Assembly (NCBI RefSeq): GCF_014639315.1
Contig: NZ_BMFY01000009.1
Location: forward strand, 62,001 to 126,000
Length of the DNA stretch: 64,000 bases
Reading direction: 5' to 3'
Source of the DNA: Sediminivirga luteola
GTDB taxonomy: Bacteria; Actinomycetota; Actinomycetes; Actinomycetales; Brevibacteriaceae
Shown here piece by piece: positions 40,116 through 46,804 of this stretch; position 1 is the first letter of the stretch, and each line of letters begins with the position of its first letter. The notes beneath the pieces were generated by a model that worked only from the letters and a program-made list of their open reading frames with translations, was not told the origin of the DNA and made no database searches. The position numbers and the translations under genes are program-made.

Positions 40116-40331
40116 CTCGGCGCCGACGCACCCGCCGATCCTTTTCGGATCCGCTTTCGCGCTGACCGCGCCGAGACCTCCGACCTCTCGTCAGACGAGT
40201 GACTCGGAGCCGGCCGACGTACCCTGCCTCCTGCAGGCGCCCGGTGGCGAGCTTGTCACCACTCCCCCGGTCCGTCCATTTCCGCCGTTCCTCTCCGAGC
40301 ACTCCCGTACCGCGATCACGGAGTGCCTCCC
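40116..40331 (+). promoter_or_regulatory. erm attenuator region with SD-masking hairpin
   Basis: This 216-nt untranslated stretch separates the leader peptide from erm. CTCGGCGC (40116-40123), directly after the leader stop, pairs with GCGCCGAG (40168-40175), with a small CGATCC/GGATCC-type hairpin inside. Just before erm, GCACTCCCGT (40299-40308) pairs with ACGGAGTGC (40318-40326), with one bulged C and a 9-nt loop. The second arm contains the GGAG ribosome-binding site (40320-40323). This is the layout expected for translational attenuation. Confidence 0.6.
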
Positions 40332-41300
40332 TTGTCATCACGATCCAGCCGTTCCCTGCACGGCGGCCGGCACGAACTCGGCCAGAACTTCCTGCACCAC
40401 CGCCCCACCATCGACCTCATCCTGGAACTCGTCCGCCGGACGGATGGTCCGCTGCTGGAGCTTGGCGCCGGCGACGGCGCGCTCACGGTGCCGCTGTCCC
40501 GTCTGGGCCGGCCTCTCACCGCGGTGGAGCTGGACGAGCACCGCGCGGCCCGGCTTGCCCGGCGGCTGCCGGAGGTCCGGGTCCTGCAGCGCGATGCCCT
40601 GCGCGTCCGGCTGGACGCCGAGACCATCGTCGGCAACGTTCCCTTCCACCTGACCACACCCATTCTGCGCCGGCTGCTAGAGCACGGCGGCCCGCCTAGA
40701 AGCGCGCACGCCACCGGTCGCGATCAAGGCAGCCAGAGAAGCGGCGATCGCCCCCGCGGCGACGACCGCCGGCACGGCGACGGCTGGCGCGATGCGCTGC
40801 TGCTGGTGCAATGGGAAGTCGCCCGTAAGCGCGCCGGCGTGGGCGGCGGCACCCTGATGGGCGCCCTTGCCGCGCCGTGGTTCGAGTTCGCCCTGCACGG
40901 CAGGGTGCCGGCGAGCGGTTTCCGCCCGATGCCCAGCGTCGACGGCGGCGTCTTAAGCATCCACCGCCGCGAGTCGCCCCTGCTTCCGGCATCCGAGCGG
41001 CGAGGGTACGAGGCTTTCGTCCGCGCGGCGTTCACCGGCCGCGGTCGCGGCCTGGCGCAGATCCTCGGACGCGTTTCAGACCGGCAGCACGCAGGCACCG
41101 GCGGAACATCCCGGCCACCGGGCGCACCGCACGACCGGACACGTGAGCCCGCACGCCCCGGCGCGCGGCCACGCGGGGCCGGCCCCCGGGAGCCGGCACT
41201 GGTTCGCACGGCGCTGCGCGCGGCGGGCATCGGCCCTCAGGCGCTTCCGCGCGATCTCGCTCCCGCGCAGTGGGTCATGCTGTGGCAGCGGCTGAGCTAG
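40332..41300 (+). CDS. erm: 23S rRNA (adenine-2058-N6)-methyltransferase Erm
   Basis: A 322-residue methyltransferase expected to methylate A2058 and give macrolide-lincosamide-streptogramin resistance. Motif X is HELGQNFLHHRP, motif I is LELGAGDGAL, motif IV is NVPFHLTTP, and LLVQWEVARKRAGVGG and AAFTGRGRGLAQIL are typical of actinobacterial Erm proteins. Relative to those remembered, about 30 extra residues (Arg/Asp/Gly-rich) lie after RRLLEHGG, and about 40 extra near residue 255. TTG 40332 is chosen because GGAG lies 8 nt upstream. The in-frame GTG at 40323 overlaps that SD. A leader peptide and hairpins precede it. Confidence 0.88.
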   Translation: MSSRSSRSLHGGRHELGQNFLHHRPTIDLILELVRRTDGPLLELGAGDGALTVPLSRLGRPLTAVELDEHRAARLARRLPEVRVLQRDALRVRLDAETIVGNVPFHLTTPILRRLLEHGGPPRSAHATGRDQGSQRSGDRPRGDDRRHGDGWRDALLLVQWEVARKRAGVGGGTLMGALAAPWFEFALHGRVPASGFRPMPSVDGGVLSIHRRESPLLPASERRGYEAFVRAAFTGRGRGLAQILGRVSDRQHAGTGGTSRPPGAPHDRTREPARPGARPRGAGPREPALVRTALRAAGIGPQALPRDLAPAQWVMLWQRLS

Positions 41301-41312
41301 CCGCCGACTGCA

Positions 41313-41346
41313 CCCGCCTGATGCCGTGCCCGCGGCATCAGGCGGG
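41313..41346. terminator. Hairpin terminator between convergent erm and MFS genes
   Basis: CCCGCCTGATGCCG (41313-41326) and CGGCATCAGGCGGG (41333-41346) form a perfect 14-bp stem with a 6-nt loop, 12 nt after the erm stop and 15 nt from the MFS stop. T-runs are lacking on both sides, as is common in actinobacteria. Confidence 0.8.
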
Positions 41347-41361
41347 CGCTGTCTGGGCACC

Positions 41362-42579
41362 TCAGGTCCGGGCCCGGCGCCCGGCCATCAGGTAGAACAC
41401 GAACCCGACGGCTGCCATCGCCCCGCAGCCGGTCATCACGGCCGCGGTGGCCAGGCCGTCGTTGCCGAGCACGCCGACCAGCGGCGTCACCGCGGCACCG
41501 AGGCCGAACTGCGCCGCGCCGAGCACGGCTGCGGCGGTTCCGGCGGCCTCGCCGTGACGGGACAGCGCCAGCGCCGTGACATTGGGGACGGTGAGCGAGA
41601 CACCGGCGAGCATGCAGAACAGCGGCAGCATGAACCAGGCGATCCCCTCGGCGCCAGCGGCCTGCGCCGCCACAAGCGCCAGCCCAGCGACGCAGATGAG
41701 GCCCAGAGCGCCGGCGATGATCCTCTCCGGCGCGATCCGCCTCAGCAGTGGCGGGTTCAGCTGCGCTCCGCCGATCAGCACGAGGCCGGCGGCGCCGAAG
41801 ACCAATGCGTACTGCAGTTCGCCCAGGCCGTACTGGCGCTGGAAGACGAACGAGGAACCGGCGATGTATCCGAAGAGGCAGCCGAACGCGAGTCCCACCA
41901 CCACGATCAGCAGGATGAAGCGGCCATCGCCGAGCACCGCCCGGTAGCCCCGGAGCGCTTGTCCCGGCCCGGAGCGCCGCCGCTGCGGGGGCAGCGTCTC
42001 CGGCAGCGCGATGACAGCGAGCAGGATCAGCATCGCCCCGGCGACCGCCAGCACCGCGAAGATCCACCGCCACGAGCCGGCCAGCAGCACCACGCCGCCC
42101 AGGGAGGGCGCCAGCACCGGGGCCGCGCCCATCACCAGCATCAGCCGGGATATCACGACGGCGGCGGCGCTGCCGGCGGAGACATCGCGCACCACAGCCA
42201 TGGCCACGACCGTCGCCGCGGCGGCGCCGACGCCCTGCAGAACGCGCAGCACGCCGAGCACGGTGATGTCCCAGGCGAGCACGGCAAGACCGGACGCCAC
42301 CACGTGCAAGGCGATGCCGAGGATGAGCGGAAGCCGGCGCCCGGCCGCATCGGAGAGGGGACCGATCAGGAGTTGCCCGGCGGCGAGGCCCAGCAGCGTC
42401 CCGGTCAGCGTCAGCTGCACCAGCGTCCCGCTGGCCGAGAGGTCCTCGGCGATGGCGGGGAAAGCGGGCAGGTACATATCGATGGTGAGCGGGCCCAGGG
42501 CGACGAGCGCGCCGAGGATCAGGATGAGGCCGGCGGTCATCGGCCGGGTGGTGCCGGCCGGCTGCGCGGTGGAGGTCAT
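41362..42579 (-). CDS. Bcr/CflA family multidrug efflux MFS transporter
   Basis: A 405-residue transporter with twelve hydrophobic segments. The Bcr/CflA pattern is clear: LGALVALGPLTIDMYLPAFPAIAEDL in the first helix (the TDMYLPAFP-type motif), GQLLIGPLSDAAGRRLPLILG (motif A loop), FLxGVGAAAATVVAMAVVRD-like helix 4 and SWRWIF before helix 6. Family members export drugs such as bicyclomycin or chloramphenicol. ATG 42579 has GGAG 6 nt upstream; the longer frame to 42636 has none. It is convergent with erm, and a joint drug-resistance role is possible but not shown. Confidence 0.9.
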   Translation of the reverse strand: MTSTAQPAGTTRPMTAGLILILGALVALGPLTIDMYLPAFPAIAEDLSASGTLVQLTLTGTLLGLAAGQLLIGPLSDAAGRRLPLILGIALHVVASGLAVLAWDITVLGVLRVLQGVGAAAATVVAMAVVRDVSAGSAAAVVISRLMLVMGAAPVLAPSLGGVVLLAGSWRWIFAVLAVAGAMLILLAVIALPETLPPQRRRSGPGQALRGYRAVLGDGRFILLIVVVGLAFGCLFGYIAGSSFVFQRQYGLGELQYALVFGAAGLVLIGGAQLNPPLLRRIAPERIIAGALGLICVAGLALVAAQAAGAEGIAWFMLPLFCMLAGVSLTVPNVTALALSRHGEAAGTAAAVLGAAQFGLGAAVTPLVGVLGNDGLATAAVMTGCGAMAAVGFVFYLMAGRRART

Positions 42580-42703
42580 CGGGCTCCGTTCCGGAACATG
42601 CCCGCCGGGGGCGTCGTATCGGGGATCATGTCTCAAGCATGCCCTGGAGGCGGGCCGCTTCGAGCCAGCGGGGTCCCTCGCAAGGACACGGCTGGCCCGC
42701 GGC

Positions 42704-43567
42704 TCAGCCGAGCGCGACGAGCACGATGCCGCAGGCCACCACGGCGGCGCCGAGGATCCTCGGCGCCGGCTCCTTCTCCTTGAACAGCCACCACGCCAGC
42801 AGGGCGCCGATCACGATCGAGGATTCCCGCAGCGGCGCCACCAGCGCGACCGAGGCATGCTGAAGTGCATAGAGCACCAGCACGTACGCACCGGGCGAAA
42901 GCACAGAGACGATGAGGACGGGGCGGCGATCCGCGCGCCAGGTGGGATGCACCGCCGCCCGGCGCCTGATCACCCAGGGAAGCATGAGCAACGACTGCGC
43001 CGTGCATGCCGCGGCGAAGTAGATCAGCGGCGGCACGCCCAGCGCGGTGACGGAGAAGTCGTCCCACAGCGTATACGCGGCGATCCCGGTACCTGCGAGG
43101 GTGCCGTACAGCAACCCCGCGCCCAGGCCCGGCGAGGGGTGCAGCAGCCCGCGGCCGGTGACCACGAGGATCCCGCCGACGGCGAGCAGACCGCCCAGCA
43201 GCGCGAGGGCCGGGGGCCGCTCCCCCAGCAGCAGGACCGCGACGAGCACGGAGAGCACCGGCCCGACCCCGCGGGCCACCGGGTAGACGATGCCCAGGTC
43301 CGCGTGCCGGTAGCCCAGCTGCAGCAGCACCGAATAGGCGATGTGGAAGACCGCTGTGACCGCTGGCGCGAGGACCGTCTCCCAGCCCGGGACGTGGCCC
43401 TGGGCGAGCATCAGCCAGCACGCCAGCGGCACGCACAACAGGGCCGAACCCGTGAAGTACATCCAGACGAAGACGGCGGCGTCGCCGCGGACCCGTTTGG
43501 CGGCGAGGTTCCATGCCGCGTGCAGGACCGCGGCCGTGAGAACCATCCCCAGCGCCGCGGGAGTCAT
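42704..43567 (-). CDS. EamA/DMT-superfamily permease
   Basis: A 287-residue protein with ten hydrophobic segments in two EamA halves: VLTAAVLHAAWNLAAKR and GIVYPVARGVGPVLSVLVAVLLLGERP in the first, VLYALQHASVALVAPLRESSIVIGALLAWWLFKE in the second. It probably exports or imports a small metabolite. ATG 43567 has GGAAGG about 6 nt upstream. The frame remains open to 43696, but that upstream part is a remnant of another gene (see DinB fragment). Confidence 0.87.
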   Translation of the reverse strand: MTPAALGMVLTAAVLHAAWNLAAKRVRGDAAVFVWMYFTGSALLCVPLACWLMLAQGHVPGWETVLAPAVTAVFHIAYSVLLQLGYRHADLGIVYPVARGVGPVLSVLVAVLLLGERPPALALLGGLLAVGGILVVTGRGLLHPSPGLGAGLLYGTLAGTGIAAYTLWDDFSVTALGVPPLIYFAAACTAQSLLMLPWVIRRRAAVHPTWRADRRPVLIVSVLSPGAYVLVLYALQHASVALVAPLRESSIVIGALLAWWLFKEKEPAPRILGAAVVACGIVLVALG

Positions 43568-43570
43568 GCC

Positions 43571-43696
43571 GGACCTTCCTTCACCGGCGCCCTGCTCCCC
43601 GTTGAGGCTGTCGAGCGCCTCGCGCATCACATCGGCGTGGCCGTTGTGACGGGCGTGCTCCTCGATCATCCACCGGAGCCGCGTGCGCAGGCGCAC
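43571..43696 (-). pseudogene. C-terminal remnant of a DinB/DUF664-like protein
   Basis: About 41 codons, in frame with and just upstream of the EamA gene, read RWMIEEHARHNGHADVMREAL. This closely resembles the C-terminal helix of DUF664/DinB-type proteins, whose usual ending is like M.EEYARHNGHADLLRE..DG..GE. The remainder of such a protein (about 130 residues) is absent upstream, so this is a truncated relic, perhaps left by a deletion that joined it to the EamA gene. Confidence 0.6.
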
Positions 43697-43837
43697 CTGG
43701 GCCGTCGTCGTTCATGGGCTCAGCGTATGCGCCAGGGAGCCCTGGGAATGCGGCGGGTGGCGTGAGAGGGCCGATGCGATCCGAGAAGGCACATGTGCGG
43801 GGTTCCCCTGCCGGGCACGGGATGAAAGGATTCGCAT

Positions 43838-44194
43838 ATGAACATCACCCAGCGCATCATCGTCCTCGACGCGGCGGACATCGATGCGGAGAGCCGCTTC
43901 TGGGCCTCCGTACTCGGCGGCACGGTGGACGCCGCCGACGACGACTGGCACCGCGTCCACGCCGGCGACGAGTACGTCCTGGCGGTCCAGCTCGCCCCCG
44001 ACCACGTGCCGCCGCAGTGGCCGGAGGGCACACCGCCCCAGCAGATCCACCTCGATCTCCACGTCGACGACATCGGCGCCGCCCACGAGGAGGTTCTCGC
44101 CGCCGGCGCCACGCTGCTCAAGCGTGGCTCCGAGGACGAGAGGTTCCACGTCTACGCCGATCCCGCGGGGCATCCGTTCTGCCTGTGCTGGTAA
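43838..44194 (+). CDS. VOC (glyoxalase-like) family protein
   Basis: A 118-residue protein with one vicinal-oxygen-chelate fold unit: an N-terminal ITQRIIVLDAADIDAESRFWASVLGG, a central IHLDLHVDDI and a C-terminal FHVYADPAGHPFCLCW. Metal-binding His/Glu are not all evident. Such proteins often act in small-molecule detoxification or resistance; substrate unknown. The start is supported by GAAAGGA upstream. It is divergent from EamA and convergent with map. Confidence 0.85.
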   Translation: MNITQRIIVLDAADIDAESRFWASVLGGTVDAADDDWHRVHAGDEYVLAVQLAPDHVPPQWPEGTPPQQIHLDLHVDDIGAAHEEVLAAGATLLKRGSEDERFHVYADPAGHPFCLCW

Positions 44195-44251
44195 GCCCGA
44201 CGCCAGTTGTGGGCGGTGTCCGCTACGGCCGCGCGCCTAAGGCCGGCAGGT

Positions 44252-44276
44252 CGGGCATCGCATAGCTGCATGCCCG
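44252..44276. terminator. Weak hairpin between convergent VOC and map genes
   Basis: CGGGCAT (44252-44258) pairs with ATGCCCG (44270-44276) across an 11-nt loop. The 114-nt gap between the two convergent stops holds nothing else recognisable. Confidence 0.35.
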
Positions 44277-44308
44277 GCGCCTGAGCCCTCCTCACCAGAG
44301 CCGCGCCC

Positions 44309-45076
44309 CTAAGGCAGGGTGAGGATCTCGGCGCCGTCCTCGGTGATCGCGATGGTGTGCTCGCTGTGGGCGGTCAGGCAGCCGGTCGCGCTGCGCAGGG
44401 TCCACCCGTCGGGGTCGGTGACCAGGGTAGCGGTGTCCGCCATCACCCACGGTTCCAGCGCCAGCAGCAGCCCCGGGCGCAGTGTGTACCCGCGGCCGGC
44501 CCGGCCGGTGTTGGGCACATGCGGGTCCTGGTGCATCGTCGACCCGATGCCGTGACCGCCGAACTCGGTATTCACCGGGTAGCCGGCCCCGGTGAGGACC
44601 GCGCCGATCGCGTGGGAGACGTCGCCCAGGCGCACGCCGGGGCCGGCAGCGGCGATGCCCGCCCGCAGCGCCCGCTCGGTCGTGTCGATCAGCTCGGCGC
44701 CGCCTGGAGGCTCCGCCTCGCCGACGAGGAAGCTGATGGCCGAGTCGGCGGCGATGCCGTCTTTCAGGACGGCCAGGTCCAGGGTCAGCAGATCGCCGTC
44801 GGCGAGTTCGTAGTCGCGGGGTTTGCCGTGCAGCACCGCGTCGTTGACGGACGTGCAGATGTAGTGGCCGAAAGGACCGCGCCCGAAGGCCGGGGCGTAG
44901 TCGACGTAACAGGATCGCCCACCGCCTTCCGCGATCATCTCCGCCGTCCAGCGGTCGATCTGAAGCAGGTTGGTGCCGGGAGCTACGCGCTGCCGCAGGG
45001 TCCGGAGGATATGCGCGACGAGCGCGCCGGCACCCCGTGCCCTGCGGAGTTCGGCCGGGGTCAGGATCTCGATCAT
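44309..45076 (-). CDS. map: Type I methionine aminopeptidase
   Basis: A 255-residue metalloenzyme removing N-terminal Met. Metal ligands are visible: YICTSVNDAVLHG before the first Asp pair, LLTLDLAVLKDGIAADSA, GHGIGSTMHQDPHVPN (His) and LALEPWV plus ALTEDG-like C-terminal Glu in TAHSEHTIAITEDGAEI. ATG 45076 is chosen because AAGGA precedes it; the 45118 start would add 14 residues across the promoter. It is 67 nt from a divergent XRE regulator. This is probably a second Map besides the ribosomal-operon copy, which is not in this window. Confidence 0.9.
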   Translation of the reverse strand: MIEILTPAELRRARGAGALVAHILRTLRQRVAPGTNLLQIDRWTAEMIAEGGGRSCYVDYAPAFGRGPFGHYICTSVNDAVLHGKPRDYELADGDLLTLDLAVLKDGIAADSAISFLVGEAEPPGGAELIDTTERALRAGIAAAGPGVRLGDVSHAIGAVLTGAGYPVNTEFGGHGIGSTMHQDPHVPNTGRAGRGYTLRPGLLLALEPWVMADTATLVTDPDGWTLRSATGCLTAHSEHTIAITEDGAEILTLP

Positions 45077-45107
45077 GCGGCGGGTCCTTCTCGGGAGACC
45101 AATATCT

Positions 45108-45137
45108 ATACCGGCCATACTATCCCGGTATTAGAAT
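45108..45137. promoter_or_regulatory. Operator and -10 element between divergent map and XRE genes
   Basis: ATACCGG (45108-45114) and CCGGTAT (45125-45131) form a 7-bp inverted repeat separated by 10 nt. TAGAAT (45132-45137) lies directly after it and 6 nt before the XRE ATG, so the message is probably leaderless and the operator overlaps the promoter. Autorepression by the XRE protein is the likely scheme. Confidence 0.6.
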
Positions 45138-45143
45138 CGGCTC

Positions 45144-45434
45144 ATGGTCAGGTTGCCACTCACCGCCGCCGAGGTCGAGCGCGGCCGGCGGCTCGGTGCG
45201 CTGCTCCGGCGGGCTCGCGGGGATCGCCCGATGCTGGACGTCGCGCTCGCGGCACGCGTCTCACCGGAGACTCTGCGGAAGATCGAGTCCGGCCGGGTCG
45301 CCACGCCAGCCTTTCCCACCGTCGCCGCCATCGCCGGCGTCCTCGGGCTGTCGCTCGACGCGGTGTGGGCGGAGATCAACGCGACCGCGCACGAACCGGT
45401 ACCTGCCGGAGGGCATCAGCGACGAGCGCGGTGA
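45144..45434 (+). CDS. XRE-family helix-turn-helix transcriptional regulator
   Basis: A 96-residue single-domain regulator. The helix-turn-helix covers residues 10-65: RGRRLGALLRRARG, PMLDVALAARVSPETLRKIESGRVATPAFPTVAAIAGVLGLSLDAVW. There is no sensor domain. The leaderless-type promoter (TAGAAT 6 nt upstream) and inverted repeat suggest that it controls itself and the divergent map gene. Small XRE regulators beside map are common in actinobacteria. Confidence 0.88.
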   Translation: MVRLPLTAAEVERGRRLGALLRRARGDRPMLDVALAARVSPETLRKIESGRVATPAFPTVAAIAGVLGLSLDAVWAEINATAHEPVPAGGHQRRAR

Positions 45435-45482
45435 GACCCCGGCGCCGCGGACGGCGGAGGCGACCGGCGGCCCAGCGACCGT

Positions 45483-45765
45483 TCCCCTGCAGGACCGCGA
45501 GGGGAGCCGCCTCGGGGCCGGCCTCCGCCATCGCCTCGACCGCGTGCAGGGCTCCCGCCGGCTGGCTCCCTGGATCGCGGAGGTCGGGTTCGATGCCTCA
45601 GCCGTAGCCGCCGTAGGGATTGCGGTAGGCGCCAAGCGCGTCGATGATCGCGCGGCGGGCGTGCGCGCTGCCGGTGGTCACCGCCTCGAACCGGTGGCGG
45701 TCGAGAACTCTCGCGTGCGTCGTCATGAAGGTCCGTGCGCGGGGCACATCGATACTCATGGACAT
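45483..45765 (-). pseudogene. N-terminal fragment of a prenyltransferase-like protein, with TGG to TGA change
   Basis: The frame from about 45765 reads DVPRARTFMTTHARVLDRHRFEAV, then ALGAYRNPYGGYG, a TGA at 45598-45600, and in the same frame GIEPDLRDPGSQPAGALHAVEAMAE. Related actinobacterial proteins carry a Trp in YGWGLEPDLRSP-like sequence exactly where this TGA lies, so a TGG to TGA change is likely. Homology fades after about 95 residues, near 45483; the rest of the gene is gone, replaced by the XRE gene region. Confidence 0.6.
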
Positions 45766-45969
45766 CGCCCTGTCAGGGACCCGTATTCCCGTCTTGTACG
45801 AAACGGCCAGCTGTCCGCGTTCCCGCGGGAGGCTACCGGACCGCACACGTTCATCACGTGTTCACGCGTACCGTCCATGATCCGTGATGACGGGCCCGTC
45901 ATACCCCGAGGGCCTGCCCGCCGGAAGGGGCGCACCCGCCGGCCGGCCCGCACGCCGAGGAGGAGCACC

Positions 45970-46383
45970 ATGGCACAGCAACCGGACAGGACGCTCCCGG
46001 CCGGAGCCGCCGTGAGCACAGGGACCACGGGCGTCCCGGCCAGGCACCGGAACCTGTGGAACCGGCTGGTCCCGCCCAGCGGGCCGGCCGAAACGGTGCA
46101 GGGCGAGGCTCTGCGCATCGCCGGGAACATCCATGACGGGCTCGCCCGCCACGGCAGGGCCGACCATGACCACGACTGCCGCGCGATGCTGCGGGAGTTG
46201 CCGGCCTATCTGGCACTGGGCACGACCCTGCCGGCCGAAGAGTTCACCGAGGCGCGCCGGATCGCCGAGGCGCTCCGCACCGGCAGGCCGGCGCCGGCCG
46301 AACGGCTGTCCGACCTGGTGGCGCGGTGGATCGCCCGGAACCCGGCGCCGATTCCGCTGGCGAGGCCGCCGTACCGGCGCTGA
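45970..46383 (+). CDS. Hypothetical protein
   Basis: A 137-residue soluble, mainly helical protein. The central part, NLWNRLVPPSGPAETVQGEALRIAGNIHDGLARHGRADHDHDCRAML, resembles conserved proteins of unknown function from other bacteria. The C-terminus is basic. No signal peptide or membrane segment. The start is supported by a strong GAGGAG, 5 nt before the ATG. Confidence 0.75.
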   Translation: MAQQPDRTLPAGAAVSTGTTGVPARHRNLWNRLVPPSGPAETVQGEALRIAGNIHDGLARHGRADHDHDCRAMLRELPAYLALGTTLPAEEFTEARRIAEALRTGRPAPAERLSDLVARWIARNPAPIPLARPPYRR

Positions 46384-46804
46384 CCGCCGCAGGTCTCGAG
46401 CGGCTGGAGGCCTTGAGCGGATAGGGACGTCGCGCCCGCCTGCGCCGCCCGATGACCGCGGCCGCATCGCAGACCCGCGCCAGGCCGGAGCCTGTTACCG
46501 ACGCCGCTCCGGCACCGCCTCGCGGCCCCTGGCGCATGCGTCCGCCCCAGGCCTGACGAGGGACGACGCCGGTCTAGCACATGCACGCGCATGCCTGTCC
46601 CGCGGGCATGTCGCATTGACTGTGATCAGCGCCATCGGCTAGAACTGTGGGAACGAGTTCGGCAGGATCGTCCGATCCTGAACGTGGTGTGCCGGGAAGT
46701 CTGGTCGGCGGTACTTGTCGTCGACCCGTGAGGTTCTCACCTGTGGCACTACGAAGGTTTCCCCTGCGTCCGCGACGTGAAGGTGTCGATGTGAAAGCAC
46801 GGCC
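46384..46804 (+). promoter_or_regulatory. Promoter and untranslated leader of the mrp operon
   Basis: This 421-nt gap holds a good sigma-70-type promoter: TTGACT (46616-46621), 18-nt spacer, TAGAAC (46640-46645). Transcription would begin near 46652, giving a leader of about 150 nt. CAGGATCG-TC-CGATCCTG (46663-46680), an 18-nt palindrome, lies 10-30 nt into the transcript or downstream of the start and may be an operator. No known riboswitch was recognised in the leader. The first 230 nt (46384-46615) hold nothing recognisable. Confidence 0.6.

Noticed and set aside
40323-40331. GTG start for erm
   Set aside because: It overlaps the GGAG that would serve as its own SD. TTG 40332 has that GGAG at 8 nt.
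45598-45600. TGA recoded as Trp or selenocysteine
   Set aside because: The gene is also truncated downstream and lacks any stem-loop feature, so a nonsense change in a decaying gene is simpler.
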